A stretch of 64,000 bases of DNA, taken from the NCBI GenBank assembly GCA_035578155.1, contig JAPWDM010000001.1, positions 14,052,725 through 14,116,724 on the forward strand, written 5' to 3'. Shown in pieces: positions 1-12,290 of this stretch (the first letter of the stretch is position 1; each line of letters begins with the position of its first letter). Under the pieces are notes generated by a model. That model saw only the letters and a program-made list of their open reading frames with translations. It searched no databases and was not told the DNA's origin. The stretch is from Brachynemurus nebulosus (Eukaryota; Arthropoda; Insecta; Neuroptera; Myrmeleontidae). Position numbers and translations under genes: made by a program.

Positions 1-210
1 CCACCAAACGGGCCCATTGTATCTCACGTAGTCTTCGAGGGACGGGCTAGAAGTGCTCTGAAATCCACTTTTCTGATTTCCTTGGAATTTATTGAAGATC
101 TTAGACACCTGCATTTCAGTGAGGACAGTATCTCATATGAACATAGAACATGGGACGAAGATTCCCCTAGTCCCATGATAAAAAAAATTGTGAAACTACA
201 TGTATCAATA

Positions 211-941
211 TACAGGATGATTTATTTAACCGGAAATTTCGTGTATCTCGAAAAATAAGCATTGTAGGATAAGCATTGTCTGACAAAAAGATTAACATTA
301 CTGAAGAGGAAATCTTTCTGTCCTAAAAAAAGGTCCGGCAACTTGACCTTAATTGAAAATCCCAATTTTATATTAGAAATTCGAATTCTACGTTGAAAAC
401 TACTATACTTAAATTTGTTTCACACTTAACATTTGTTTCACAATCAATAAAATGAATAATAGGGATAAAAAAATAGGGATTTCCATTTAAAATTTTAAAG
501 TGAGGCCCATCTCACCTTTTTCAGGTTCAGGGGTCGTGTTTGGTGTCACTGAATCAACTTTTTAAAATATATTAAACACATATTTTTTTTATTTTTCAAT
601 CAGGTGTGTATTTCCCGAGATATATCACCGTTTTCTCACTTTTCCTCCAGCACCAAGATAAAATTTATTTTTACAATTACAGTGCTATCTATTGCTAACT
701 GAAAAAAATGTTTCCAACAAAAATTACGTTTTTCATCCCGTATAATCCGAATCTGCAGCAAAAAATTGGAGTTTCTATTTAAGATTTCAAAGTTGCCTCC
801 CGTCTTGACCACAGGGACTGATTTTAGGGGGCAAATAGGTGTCCTCTTCAGAAATATTAATCTTTTTTTCAGATAAATTTTTCCTACAATGCTTATTTTT
901 CGAGATATACAAAATTTAAGGTTAAATGAATCCACCCGGTA
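211..941. mobile_element. Fold-back (inverted repeat) element
   Basis: Two diverged arms, about 211-395 and 735-941, are reverse complements. The clearest shared core is a run around CGAAAAATAAGCATTGTAGG at about 251-270, and inverted near 885-905. The outer ends read TACAGGATGATTTATTTAACC-like on the left and its imperfect complement on the right. No transposase frame is visible between the arms. This looks like an old non-autonomous DNA transposon; the superfamily is not resolved. Confidence 0.55.
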
Positions 942-2157
942 TTTAAAAATGTAGATCAAGGCAAAAAACAAGTGTTCCGATCTTACATGATATTTACAAT
1001 ATTAAATAAATGATGACAAAAATTATTAAAATCTGAAAAATAATAATTCTTTTAAGGTTAAAAGGGGACCCGTTTTCAATCTTTACCTTTGGGTCCAGTT
1101 TTTTTGGTTGCGCCCCTGCACACAGTAAATAATTTTTATTTAAATGGAATTTTTTTAATAAAATCGTTAAATAATATTAACACATATTTCTGCAATAGAA
1201 ATGTATCAAAATTTTTGGACAAAATGAGTTTGAATATTTTCATTTGTTTAATAAACGCGAATTATTATTATCATTGTAATAAACTAAAATTGAGTGTAAG
1301 CTTCCAAATGAAAATACGGACGGAGATTAAGTAGGTACAAGAAGATGAAATATTTCTTGACGGAAATGATATTCGGAAATAAAAAGAAACTTCGTCCGTC
1401 GTAATGTCCGTGAATATAATATATTATTTTCGTTGTAACTAATATGCTATATATATTTTTATAAGAATTATTCCTAAGAAAAATTAGGTTGACAGAGAGA
1501 ATTTAAATTAGTAACTTCTTTTTTTTAGTACCTAGGTAATATATTATTATTTAATGAAAATAAAATATAACAGTAAAACTATTTGTACAACAGCAAACAA
1601 AAATATCGATTTATGTCACAAATAATCCTGCTTGTTTTAAATTGAAATATGATTTGATTCATATAGAGGTGGTGAGAGGAATGAAAAATTTCCCATTTAG
1701 GAGCAGCTAATCGTAAAATTAGTCTAAATGAAGTATGGGCACTGTTTCTGAGACCAATATATTAGTTTTTATTTAAGAGTGTTGGTTTAAGAGACTTGTA
1801 GATGGGAAATAAGAAGTTATAGTATAAGGCACTCTTAACGAGAATGTATTTCGAGATGTCATGAAAAATATTTGAATTTTCGATGCTGTAGTGAGCAGCG
1901 ACCACATACATAACATTAGTAATTAACATTAATTAGAATTTCAGTAAACATATTATATTGATTATAAATTTAATTTTTAAATTCGGCATAAATTTATTAA
2001 TACTGAATGTTATTTGGGAAATTTATTGACAGTACATGACATGGTTGCGTATCATTTGAGGAGAATTTTATTGAATTTCTTTTATTAATTAAACATAATT
2101 TATTTATTTACTCTTTGCGCTTATAAGACATGTCTAGCATGGCAAGGTGGTTTGGCC
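942..2157. other. No gene recognised
   Basis: AT-rich sequence with short homopolymer runs. Short open frames here have no recognisable motifs and look like chance. Confidence 0.5.
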
Positions 2158-2159
2158 AT

Positions 2160-2221
2160 TAGATCAACCTTATATTACATTTAAACTGGATTTTACAATT
2201 AGATCAACCTTATATTACATA
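2160..2221. repeat. Short direct repeat
   Basis: The string ATTAGATCAACCTTATATTA occurs twice about 40 bp apart, followed by CAT in both copies. It is a small local duplication. Confidence 0.7.
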
Positions 2222-3270
2222 AAATCTGGGTCTGTGGATAGTATATCGCATTGATCCAACTTTTGAAAATAACAAATCGAACAACAAAACCATTTAAAAC
2301 ATTTTATTCGAGCTTTGAGGGAAAAAGGTTCAAGTTTTTTTAAAAAAATTGGAATAAAAATCATGCGTTATGTCATGTGTTACATGTATTACTAGCTAGT
2401 CGCGAAACACGTTTATTTTTGCTTGATTGTAAAAGATTAAATTAATGGTACTTTGAACATTTCGTTATTGTTTAATGTTTATATGTTGTTTCTTTGTTGC
2501 ATTTCTATGAATATATAATCGATTTGTAATCCAACAAAAGGTTAGATATATCAAGAATTCAGAATAATTTTTTTAAAAATTGTTTCTAACTGGAAATTTC
2601 AAAATTCAAAAAATTTCTGTTGATTGTTAAAAGCAACGTTTCGAAAAAGTAATTCCATAAAAAAAATTTATATTGGCCTGGTTTATGAATATATAAATAG
2701 AATACACGCTTTTGTTTCTCTTTCGGTTCTATAATAGCTGGACCAAGATGAGTGCTATTTATGACAATAAGCACACAGATGTGTAAAATGTAAACTTTAT
2801 AAAAATTGTGTATTAGAAATTTGAATATAGTTTCACAATCAATGAAATATTTTCTGTACAATTATAAAGGTGAGCAATAAGTGAAATGTAATGTTAAAAA
2901 TGTAAAAATGTAGAAGTACAAAATTATAAAAAATTGGCTAACCTTCTAGAAAAAACGATACAATTTGTTGTCTCGATTTAGACGATAGCAGCTGACCAAT
3001 CCAAGTTAACAACGTGTAACAATGTTCCCATAGACGGACATTCTTTTTGAATTTGAATATATTAGTGTGCTCGAACGTACGATTATCATGCGCTCTGTAT
3101 TTTTAAGCCCTGTGTTCGCGCATAAGCGCACACCGTACAGGAAACAGTCAATGTACAAAAACTTATTTTCAGATTCAAGGAGTTGTTAATCACTATAAGG
3201 ATTAGAATCCACTACTATAAAGGATGTCCAAAAATTGTAACCTTTTGCTAAAATTATACTACTCATATGC
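2222..3270. other. No gene recognised
   Basis: AT-rich non-coding sequence. An open frame on the minus strand near 2586-2861 shows no motif. Confidence 0.45.
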
Positions 3271-3515
3271 TCACGTGTAAGGCCAAATGCATACACTTAG
3301 TTGTTACCTTGGCTAAAACTGTTTAGTTGCAATCCAACAGTCTCACCATTTGAAGGTCGACTGTTTAGCTGTTAGTGGTACGCTTACTATCAATCAGTTG
3401 TGAAGGGATTTTCAAATTGTTCGTGTCTGTATTCGTGCATGATTCTCTATGGTTCCATAAAAGACTGAACGGTTGCCGGTCGATTGTTTAGTCGAATGTG
3501 TGCGCATGTCAATAC
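3271..3515. mobile_element. Possible small MITE with iterated motif
   Basis: The motif CTGTTTAG(T/C)TG recurs near 3318, 3360 and, as GATTGTTTAGTCG, near 3483. The left border CCAAATGCATACACTTAG and the complement of the right border, CATGCGCACACATTCGAC, are loosely similar. This resembles a short hAT-like MITE with subterminal repeats, but the similarity is weak. Confidence 0.3.
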
Positions 3516-4094
3516 TCGTCCACAAAAAAAAGGTCGTCGGGGCGGAATTTTTCCTGGCTCGACGTAAACGCTAGAGCGGGCTGACTATGATTTTACTATT
3601 TTATAATATTTTGAAATGATGGTTTTTATACGGAAATATATACGACAAGAAAGTCTCTCTTTTAATGCTAGATACTAAAAGAAATGTTCTAAATATTCCT
3701 ACAGAGATCATACCTAATTTACTTTTTTCTAACTAAATTCCACCTAAATAAGATACAAAGAAAAGGTTAGTTTGAGAACTTGTGCTTTTCTGTTCACAAA
3801 TTGTTGGTATAATTACACCACAAATCCAATTTTACGTAGTGGTCGGTGCAAATTTAAGGGGAAGTACGTAAAATCGGGAGATCAGGGGCGTCGGTAAACT
3901 TTCGTTTTGGGGGGTTGGTAAATATTATTTATCTGAATTTATTTAAAACAATATTATCTTAAGAGACAATTTACACTTAAAATTCGGTTGTGTAGACAAA
4001 GGAAATCGAGTGTTATACTAATGAATATGAGTGACAACTTTTAGAAAACTGTCCAAAAATCAACTTCAGTATCGCATTCATCAGCGTAAAAGAC

Positions 4095-4497
4095 GCCAAA
4101 TAGCGGAAGCTGACAAAAATTCTAGAATATTCTACTCGTTAACTGGCAAAGATACCAAAAAACAAACTTCATATTCTAGAACATTTCTCAAATAATGTTA
4201 TTTGGTCTCTTTTTTGGTACTCAATTCAATGGCGACGTTTGTTTTTGAATATCTTTGCTAGTTGACGAATAGAATATTCCAGAAAATTTGTCAATATGTG
4301 TAATTTGTTGACCTCTTTTTCAATGGACAATCAAATGGTACAATTGATTTTTCAATATCTTTGCTAGCTGACTAATAGAACATTCTAGAATTTTTGTCAA
4401 ACTACATTGTTTAATCTCATTTTAATGACCAATTCAACGGTGAAGTTTGTTTTTTGATATCTTTGCTAGTTGATGATTAGAATATTCTAGAATTTTA
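4095..4497. repeat. Minisatellite, about 105-115 bp units
   Basis: Units carrying ATCTTTGCTAGTTGA followed by TAGAATATTC(C/T)AGAA recur near 4250, 4360 and 4460. A further unit lies inverted near 4105-4165. The copies are diverged. The array directly abuts the following (TA)n tract. Confidence 0.65.
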
Positions 4498-4531
4498 CGT
4501 TACTCATTTTGCATATTACGTATACAGAATA

Positions 4532-4686
<155 letters not shown>

Positions 4687-4880
4687 TCAGTGAAATTTTA
4701 AAATTTTTAAAGGCTACGAGACCCTCCGATAATATTACCTACGGCCCTGACTCGGGCTTGGCACATAAATTCTCACCAACACAAACAAATAACAACATAT
4801 TTGTGAGAGGAGAACCCCACTAAATCGCTGACGTCACTACGTAAAATCGGAGTACGTACCATTGGATGGCCACTGTCCAA

Positions 4881-4919
4881 GATCGAACTTCGCCCGCCTT
4901 CGGCGGGCAAAGTTCGATC
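4881..4919. repeat. GC-rich hairpin
   Basis: An 18-bp stem with a three-base TTC loop: GATCGAACTT...GCCCGCC on the left and the complement on the right, with one G-T type mismatch. It lies just outside the left terminal repeat of the decayed DIRS copy. It could be a terminal structure of that element or an independent palindrome. Confidence 0.8.
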
Positions 4920-5048
4920 GTAATTATACTCCACGTCTCGTTCTCGATGATAAACTGTAGGCTTTTAGCGTATACTGAAAACTCATATGTATCGATTAAT
5001 AAAATAATTTTATTGAGATACAATTTGAGTATCGGTTCATATAATTCA

Positions 5049-5555
5049 CTAAGTAGTCAACACTGAATTGGCAAACTGTTCATTGTTCTGGATCGGTCGA
5101 TTGTAGAATGTAGCGACGGTTTTGTAATTTTTAGACCAGCCTGCGGTGCGTCTAATTGTATCAATGTCGACTCCTTTGCGGAGAGTAGCGGATACTGCTG
5201 CATGCTTTGTGCTGTATGCGGTGAATTGATCTGTATCAATTCCTGCTTTTGTAAGGAGAGACTTAATCCAGTGGCTAATCGTTTGTGCCGACACGCTTTT
5301 ATATGGTTTGTGGGACGATATGAATAGCCGGTCGTTTTCGTTATTTCTGAATTTTTCTGTTGTTTTAAGGTAATCATTTTCGGCAGAAACTACGCAAATT
5401 TCTGGCTTTTCTCGGAAGAGTGGCAAGAAGAGGTCTGATTGATTTTTGCCAGGTTTAGACGTTTTTATTAAATCAGGAATTTTTATTGAGATTCCTGATT
5501 CTTTAATAACTATATTTTTTATCTTAATTAACGAGATTGTTTGAAGTCGATAGAC
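5049..5555 (-). pseudogene. DIRS tyrosine recombinase, C-terminal relic
   Basis: This encodes about 168 residues matching the catalytic half of the YR protein of the complete DIRS element at 48128-49063: RLQTISLIKIKN, SAQTISHWIK, TAGWS and the tyrosine motif ATFYN. The first catalytic Arg (residue 4), the Trp and the nucleophile Tyr (about residue 152) are present. The H-x-x-R box reads Y-S-T-K (residues 115-118), so the catalytic His and second Arg are replaced. The N-terminal core-binding half and all of pol are absent, and the frame joins out of register to the end of the Gag frame near 5530-5555. The first codon is GTG at the deletion joint, not a true start. It is very probably inactive. 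Confidence 0.85.
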
Positions 5556-6145
5556 CACTCGTCCGCTATAGTAGCTCCGACAGTTGATTTAATTGACTTA
5601 CTCATTAATGGAGTAATGCACGCCCTCCGAGTAAGTGAGTGTTGGTGGGAAACATCCGTTAATAGTTTTTCGGTATCACACAGGTACTTCATTAATACCT
5701 CCTGATTTACACCGTCTTCTGATTCCTCTAGAACCACTGAGACAGCGGCACCCAGTGCTGAAATTGCTGAGCCAATGCAATTTTGGGTATCTGCACAGTG
5801 CTTGTCTCGTTTGATAGCAATTTCAGTCATAACATGACTAATTTCCAGGTTAACCTTAGGTGTTTCCGTGTATAAGTCGTCTTTCCTCGGATAAATTTCT
5901 AAAATAGTTTTCTTGCAATCTTCTGGGTAGCCCTCTTGCATCCACTTCTGCCATCTGATTTTTAGTTCGTCGTTGATTTTAATGGGAATGTCTTTTCTTG
6001 CATCAGGATGTTCACCCAGTATTTCTAGGTAAATTTCCTTTTGCGGCCTCTCTTCAGGCTCTAACGTTTCGTCAATTTCGGAAGATTCAATCGACTTTTT
6101 GTCGGTTGGTACTGTATTTGTAGGAGGCAAATTTTCTTTATCATG
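5528..6145 (-). pseudogene. DIRS Gag-like protein, 3'-deleted
   Basis: About 200 residues align by pattern with ORF1 of the complete DIRS element. Shared features are a LGE-x-P segment, a K/R-W-Q segment after IND/INSE, an ISA/ISC-x-G helix, and TRRA near the end. The basic C-terminal tail found in the complete element is missing. The frame ends at a TAA within the junction with the recombinase fragment (about 5528-5555). The frame is open upstream to about 6160 without a clear ATG; the codon at the apparent start is TTG. DIRS Gag proteins are thought to package the RNA, but the function is poorly studied. Similarity is by eye to the other copy in this window. Confidence 0.72.
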
Positions 6146-6395
6146 ATCTACTTTGTCGGAATTTTATTGGACTGAAAGGAAAAGGGGGAGGGGGGTGTTT
6201 TGATTAGTCCCTTGTGTTTTTTATTAATTTTCCTATATACATATCTAATATATATACGCTTCAACGCTTCTATATAATTATACATATGTATTTAGCCGTA
6301 GTCGTATGGACTTTGCTAATATAAATAAATATTTATTTTATTTATTTGTAGTTCTGTGGATCTTTGTCTTATAGACTTTCTGTCGTGTACACAGT

Positions 6396-6554
<159 letters not shown>

Positions 6555-6689
6555 AGACCTATATATGTATATGTGTATATACATGTATAGGTATGTGGAT
6601 ATGTATACGCCTCGTATATGGAGGCTGAATACTTTATCCTAGTACATTAATCTCGTATGGAAATTAATGATTTGTTCGTATTTATTTAC

Positions 6690-6845
6690 CTGGAAGTTCC
6701 TGGAGTGACGGCGATGATGTTTTTGTAACTTCAGGATTTTTTTCCAACATTTTCGTGACCAACAAAATTAGGTTAGATATTTGTTTTTCTACATTTTCAA
6801 ATCTTTCGTCGGTATTTCGTCTTCTACTGTCCCTTGTTTTTGATC
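6690..6845 (-). pseudogene. Candidate 5' exon of the DIRS Gag
   Basis: One minus-strand frame reads an SR-rich basic start followed by an amphipathic segment (residues ERFENVEKQISNLILLVTKM) and ends at a plausible donor, CCAG/GTAAAT, at 6690/6689. It lies upstream of the Gag frame, separated by the (TA)n tract. This composition suits the N-terminus of DIRS Gag. The frame is blocked upstream by TGA near 6857 and has no ATG. The intron reading is an inference; the best acceptor (TTTCAG near 6168) leads into a stop. Confidence 0.4.
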
Positions 6846-6887
6846 TCGAGCGAGATCATTTTCTTTTCTATTCTCCTGTTATTTTTA

Positions 6888-6920
6888 TTTTTAATTAATA
6901 ATAATAATAATAATAACAAT
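6888..6920. repeat. (TAA)n microsatellite
   Basis: About eight TAA units. Confidence 0.9.
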
Positions 6921-7276
6921 ACTGTATTTTCCCAAAAATATGGATATACAGGTGATTGGTACATTGCTAATTTTAAATTATATTCTTACATAAAGGTTAT
7001 TCGATATTCGATATTATTCATTTTTCAACTATGTTCTTACTTAAATATATACGAGTTATACAACAAATACAAAGGAACTATACAACTTTTGGTACTATTT
7101 TTTTTTCTTTAATTAAGCAGAGAAGAGAAGCAGTTCGAGCCTAAATTTCTAGAGCAAATTTTCGAAGTTTTAATGCATATAGAGTGTATTCGAAGATATC
7201 CTTTATTTTTAAAAAATTTAAATTCGAAAATAATTCCGGAAGGGTATTTTCTGTACTTGTATATTTTTTAATGTAA

Positions 7277-9715
7277 TTATTTCGATAAGATTGGGCACCG
7301 TAAAAAGAAGTGGTCTAGAGTTTCTGGTTCCATTAAATTGGACATTAAGCAGATGCTCCCCGTATCCCACTTATGAATATCTCCTGCTAAGCAGATTCTA
7401 ATTTTTGAGCTATTCATTAACCTGAGCTGAGCTATTAGTCTGGCTTTTCTTATATCTATGGGGTGGTATTAATATGATATCCCTTCGTTTGAATATTGCT
7501 TGTAAATTGGGTTATAAGTCCAATTTAGTATCCTTATATAGTCCTCCATCTGAATTTTTTGGATAAAGGCTGATAGTATATTGTTTTTTAAGTGAATAAT
7601 AAGATTGGGGTCCTGACTAAGCCATGCAGATTCGAAACCTAAATCCAAGATAATGTCTCTTACTTGCTTAGCCCAATTGTATTTTATATCACTTGTTTCC
7701 ATATTTTCTACAAGTTTTAAGTAGCCTTGTTTTATATATCTATCATCTGGACCTTTTAAAAGTTTGATCCACCAGTTTAGTATTGATTTTAGGCCAGAGG
7801 CTCCCAAATGGATACATCCCATTTCCGTTCTTAAGAGGTAGTGGGCCGTGTTACGTTGGAGATTGAAAACTAATTTCAGGAAGCTGCTTTGCGCTTGATC
7901 GAGTCTGCCCAGATATCTGGGGCTCCAGGTTTCGGCTGCATATAGGAGGGAAGTTTTTACAAGTGAGCTGAAAAGTCTACTCCTAGTTTCCCACGAGTCA
8001 GTCCTGCTTTTAACCAAAATATTTTTTACACTATTAATTGCGTTATTGGCTTTTTTTAAGGCTATTTCCAAAGTCTCGAGATATACCCCGGAACTGGAAA
8101 ACATAATCCCCAGATAATTAAATTTACTAACAATATCAATTTTTCTATTGTTTAGCATGAAAATTAAATTCCTTTTGGGTAATTTTCCTTTTTTTCTAAA
8201 TATTACTATTTTTGTTTTCTGCACGTTAATTTCTAGATTAAAGTGTTTACAGTAATTTTGAAATATATTTAGATTCTTTTGAAGGGCTAATGGTGTAGTG
8301 CCAAATATAGTGCAGTCATCTGCGAAGAGTAAGTGCGATATCCGGGTATTGTTATATAACTTAGCTTCATACACTCCATTATCCAGGAAGAATGTATTTA
8401 GATCACTAATAAAGAGTAAGAACAGAATAGGGCTTAGGGGATCTCCTTGTAACACCCCACGGGTGACGTTTATTTTTAATAATTGGTTGTTAATTTCGAG
8501 ATTAAGCGTTGCTTTATTGTATATGTCTATCAAGGATATTATTACTTTTTTGCTAACATTCAGTTTTCGTAATTTATTCCATAGTATATTATGGTCTAAC
8601 ATATCGAAAACCTTCTTGAGGTCAATGAAAGCCGTATAGAGTTTCCCTCTATCTTTAAATATATGACTTTGAATGAGGCAATTTAAAATAAATATATTGT
8701 CGCTGCATCCTCTTTTCCTCCTGAAACCAGCCTGGTTCTCAGGTAATATATTATTCTCTTCAGCCCAAATTAGTAGTCTGTTTGCAATCAGCTGGGTGTA
8801 TATTTTCCGCAGACTATTCAATAAAGAAATGCTTCTAAAGTTATTTGGATCATTAAAGTTACCTTTTTTAAAAATTAAACAAAGTTTTCCTTCGCACCAT
8901 TTGTTCGGAATTTTTCCTAATGTGAAGCAGGAGTTGAATAAAGAGAGTAGTTTTGAACGCCAGTTATCGGGAAGATTTTTATAGAATTCGCTACTAATAC
9001 CGTCAACTCCGGGAGCTTTATTCGGTTTGCAATTATTCAAAACAAAGTTAAGTTCAGTTAAAGAAAAATCATTATCCAGAAAGGGATCTAGAATGTTTAA
9101 ATATACCTGATCATTTGCTATTTTAGATGGGTACATGTTTGCAAAGTAATTTCTCCATGTATCTAAAGAGATATTTGGGGGCATCGAATTATATTTCCCT
9201 TTAAAAGATTTAATTATTGACCAAAACTGTTTACCGTCTCTTACATTGGAAATTTTTTCTTTTACTTGTGATACATATGCTTCCTTTTTTTGTATTAAGG
9301 TGTTTTTATAGATCTTTTTTAGCTCGAAATAATTCTCTCTCTCTGCTTTTTCAAAATTGCATTTCTTTAAATGTTTAAAATGTTTCCTAATATTAATTTT
9401 GAGTTGTCTACAGTCTTTATCGTACCATGTCTTATTTATTGTACAATAAGTTTGACTATTTTGGGGTCTAATAACTTTAGACATATTTAGTTCTACAGCT
9501 GTCTCTATAATTACATTTAAAATATTGTTATAAGCTAAGTCAACGTCATCATTCCCCGTGTCTCTGTTATATTTTGAACTTAAGTTATTAATATATGAAA
9601 TTTTCATACTATCATCCCATTTAAATTTGCGAATTGAAGGAGTTTTCGAATTTGCCTTTTTCAAGTTACTGTTACCGTGGTCACTTTGAAATTTGAACAT
9701 ACATGGTAAGTGGTA
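7277..9715 (-). pseudogene. LINE ORF2: reverse transcriptase and C-terminus
   Basis: The main open frame (9700 to 7469) gives 743 residues. Visible RT motifs are NKAPGVDGIS (about 227-236), AFIDLKKVFD (357-366), RGVLQGDPLSP (414-424) and the catalytic LLFADD (457-462), followed by KTKIVIF and YLGIMFSSS thumb motifs. A TAA at 7469-7471 interrupts the frame, but the same frame continues: KARLIAQLRLMNSSK, then C...H....C (DHFFLRCP) to a stop at 7277. That is the usual LINE C-terminal region, with one zinc-knuckle Cys replaced by Ser. The protein copies element RNA at the genomic nick. It is 5' truncated and carries at least one nonsense codon, so it is not active as read. Confidence 0.88.
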
Positions 9716-9735
9716 TTTATTTTTATTTTTAATTA
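7277..9735 (-). mobile_element. 5'-truncated non-LTR retrotransposon (LINE)
   Basis: The block holds a LINE reverse transcriptase and C-terminal region on the minus strand. The upstream end stops just after the last motif of the endonuclease (an S-D-H box at residues 6-8 of the open frame), so most of the endonuclease and ORF1 are missing. Such 5' truncation is the usual result of incomplete target-primed reverse transcription. A poly(A) tail and target duplication could not be fixed. Clade not resolved. Confidence 0.85.
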
Positions 9736-9797
9736 AAATATGTTTTTAATTTAAATTTGTGAGTATTGTAGCACAACAAAACAATATGACTAGAGGC

Positions 9798-9830
9798 AGC
9801 GCCACTAGCAGATGGGTTAATAGTGGCGCC
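9798..9830. repeat. Hairpin AGCGCCACTA / TAGTGGCGCC
   Basis: A 9-10 bp stem with a 13-nt loop, just inside the right inverted repeat of the decayed DIRS copy. Confidence 0.6.
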
Positions 9831-9927
9831 AAATTTAAACTTTAACTCTAAAAAGTGTGAAATTTTAGCAATGACAGGCATTACTACAATTTATCATCGA
9901 GAACGAGACGTGGAGTATAATAACGAA

Positions 9928-10316
9928 TTTATTGTTGTATTCAGTACTTTTATTCAGAGTTATTATATTGTGTTCTAGTTAAGTATGGTTTTAAGAAAGC
10001 TATTTTTGAACTAATTTGAAGAGAATTTTCCTAAGAGTAATTTTCGAGAGAGTTAATTTAACCTTAATTTTTGTTCTTAGAAAAACAAAAATGAATATAT
10101 TAATAAAATAATGTAAATACTATAGAACTTCAAAATTTATTCAAATCATTTCTTTTGTTGTTGTATTCAGAATTATTTTATTGTGTTCTAAGTATGATTT
10201 TAAGAAAACTATTTTTGAATTAACTTGAAGAGAATTTTCCTAAGAATAATTTTCGAGAAAATTAATTTAACTCTAATTTTTGTTTTTAGAAAAACAGAAA
10301 TGAATATATTAATAAA
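9928..10316. repeat. Tandem duplication, about 210-bp unit
   Basis: Two head-to-tail copies, about 9928-10145 and 10155-10316. They share TTGTTGTATTCAG at the start, GAGAATTTTCCTAAG in the middle and ATGAATATATTAATAAAA at the end. A separate 45-bp stretch (GTAAATACTA...ATTTATTCAAATCATT) at about 10112-10155 recurs at 11028-11068. Confidence 0.8.
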
Positions 10317-11110
10317 AAAATTTCGGGGACAAGTCTACCCACACTGTCAGCTTCCGTTGGATGCCCTTAGAAACTATTGTAAATGAATAACGTTTTTTTT
10401 TAATTCAGGGGACTCCTCCTCTGGACTCCCGATAGAGATTTTGCCCCTTGCACCATACCGGGGGCTTCGCCTTCTGTACCTAAGAGTAAGGGCTCCACCC
10501 TTATCAAACAAATGATAACATCATTTGTTCTCAAGATACGCGAGACAAAAAATATTTCACAAAAAGTTTCTTATTTCGTTTTTGTTTAGTTTTTTAGTTT
10601 TTTAAATTTTACAATAATTTACTGGCGTTTTTAACATCACAGAAGGTTCTTAGGCCATTATATAATAATGTTATGGTAAAAAATCCATATAATCTATGTT
10701 ATGTTAATAAAGTTAATTCCGTTTTTTTATCACAAAACACAAACCGCTAATCCGAATTTGCTGAAAACTTTACCTTCATTTTTTGATTACGCATCTAATG
10801 AAATTAATCCGGAGTTGATATCATCAATTGTTCTCGAGATATGTGAGACGAAAAAAATTCACGAACGAACGAACGAACGAACTAACGAACAAACGAACGC
10901 ACACACAGACATTACGCTAAAAACGATGGATTCGGATTCTAGTGACCTCGAAACGTGGAGATATGTCAAAATTAGCGATTCGTAAAATCGGACCAATTAC
11001 AGTAACTTCCAATGGGAAGTTAATAAGGTAAATACTAGAACTCCAATATTTATTCAAATCATTTTCTTAGCTTTGCTACTTCGTTCGAAGCAGGCGGACA
11101 TATATTGTCA
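10317..11110. other. Unrecognised repeat-like stretch with (ACGA)n
   Basis: It contains (ACGA)n at 10858-10905 followed by a short ACAC run. The plus-strand open frame across it is a by-product of the tetranucleotide repeat. The stretch is flanked by copies of a 45-bp sequence (about 10112 and 11028), which suggests an insertion with duplicated or shared flanks. Confidence 0.45.
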
Positions 11111-11617
11111 GTAGCAAAGTCACAGATACATTTGGTTGGTAATTTAAGCTTAAGCCTTTGTTTTGCTAGTACTATGTACTTACTAATTTAATCAATCAAC
11201 AATTAACTCAAAAACTGACTTAAACGGGTCCTAATTTCTGAACAATAAAAATATGTTCCACAAAAAAAAACAACATACATGTTTTGGTCAATTTGTCACG
11301 TTTTTATCTTGTATTATGACCCAACGTATGCTCATAATGTGAATGCAGTATGGATGGTAACTAGACAGAAAGAGAGAGCTATGTGGTATTGTACATTATT
11401 GGTGTTCGCATTCAAACGAAATAATAAAAAAACTTATGTGCTAATTACAAATTTATCAATATTAAACAACGAACATTTTGTTACCATATGGTTACAGTAA
11501 CTTTAGGTGGGTTTAAAATCGATTTCTTTATATTTGTAATTATTTTGATCTTTGTTACCATTTATTTTTGTATATTTTAAAGATAATTTCCCTGATGATA
11601 GATAATACAAATAGTCA
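11111..11617. other. No gene recognised
   Basis: AT-rich. The 73-codon open frame at 11279-11500 has no motif. Confidence 0.4.
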
Positions 11618-12240
11618 GTTTATGCAATAGCTAGGGAGCAGGTGGCAGTTTCAGAATATGATTTCATCATCATTGATAGTAATAGGTTAGGTAATTTACT
11701 ACTGTGCGAATAAGAAAAAATTAGAGTGGAGTTCAGATGGTGGTGACATTTCTTGAAAATGAATTAAAAAAATCTGAAGAAAAAAAAGTTTCCTTAAATT
11801 ATATCATTTTTTTTTTTGTGTTGATTAAAGTTTATTTAGCCAGACCAACACTTAAAATGTTATACATGGCATTTATCATGGCAGACACATATCATTGTGT
11901 CTGCCATTGATATATTGTGTTAAGGGCGGTAAATATATAATAAATTTGTGAAAGGCAGGCATCCATATTGCTGAATTAAAAAAAAAAATTATTACACTTT
12001 TATTTTTAAAAAGTGTTTCAAGGGAAATGCAGCAATGTGAACGTCAGCTTTCCACAATGCCCTTAACACAAATATATCAATGATGTAATTTAAGCGAGCC
12101 TCTTTAATCTTCAAATTTTCAAATTTCATTTTTTCAGTTTTTCTTATCCACACAGTAGTAAACTACCTAATCTATCACTAATAATGACGATGAAATCATA
12201 TATCAAAATTAACACCAGTTCCCTAGCTATAAATTTTCAA
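11618..12240. mobile_element. Fold-back element with 100-bp arms
   Basis: Arms at about 11618-11740 and 12128-12240 are reverse complements. Shared parts are AGCTAGGGA, ATATGATTTCATC, ATAGTAATAGGTTAGG-like and TTTACTACTGTG. No coding capacity. A perfect hairpin lies inside at 11878-11907. Confidence 0.7.
11878..11907. repeat. Perfect 12-bp hairpin
   Basis: ATGGCAGACACA pairs with TGTGTCTGCCAT across a 6-nt loop. Confidence 0.9.
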
Positions 12241-12290
12241 TTGAAATAATACCTTTTTATCGTAAATTATGAAAATTAAAACATATATAA

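Noticed and set aside
10701..10985. 94-codon frame with repeated Glu-Arg-Thr-Asn
   Set aside because: The repeat is the (ACGA)n microsatellite; the flanks show no motif.
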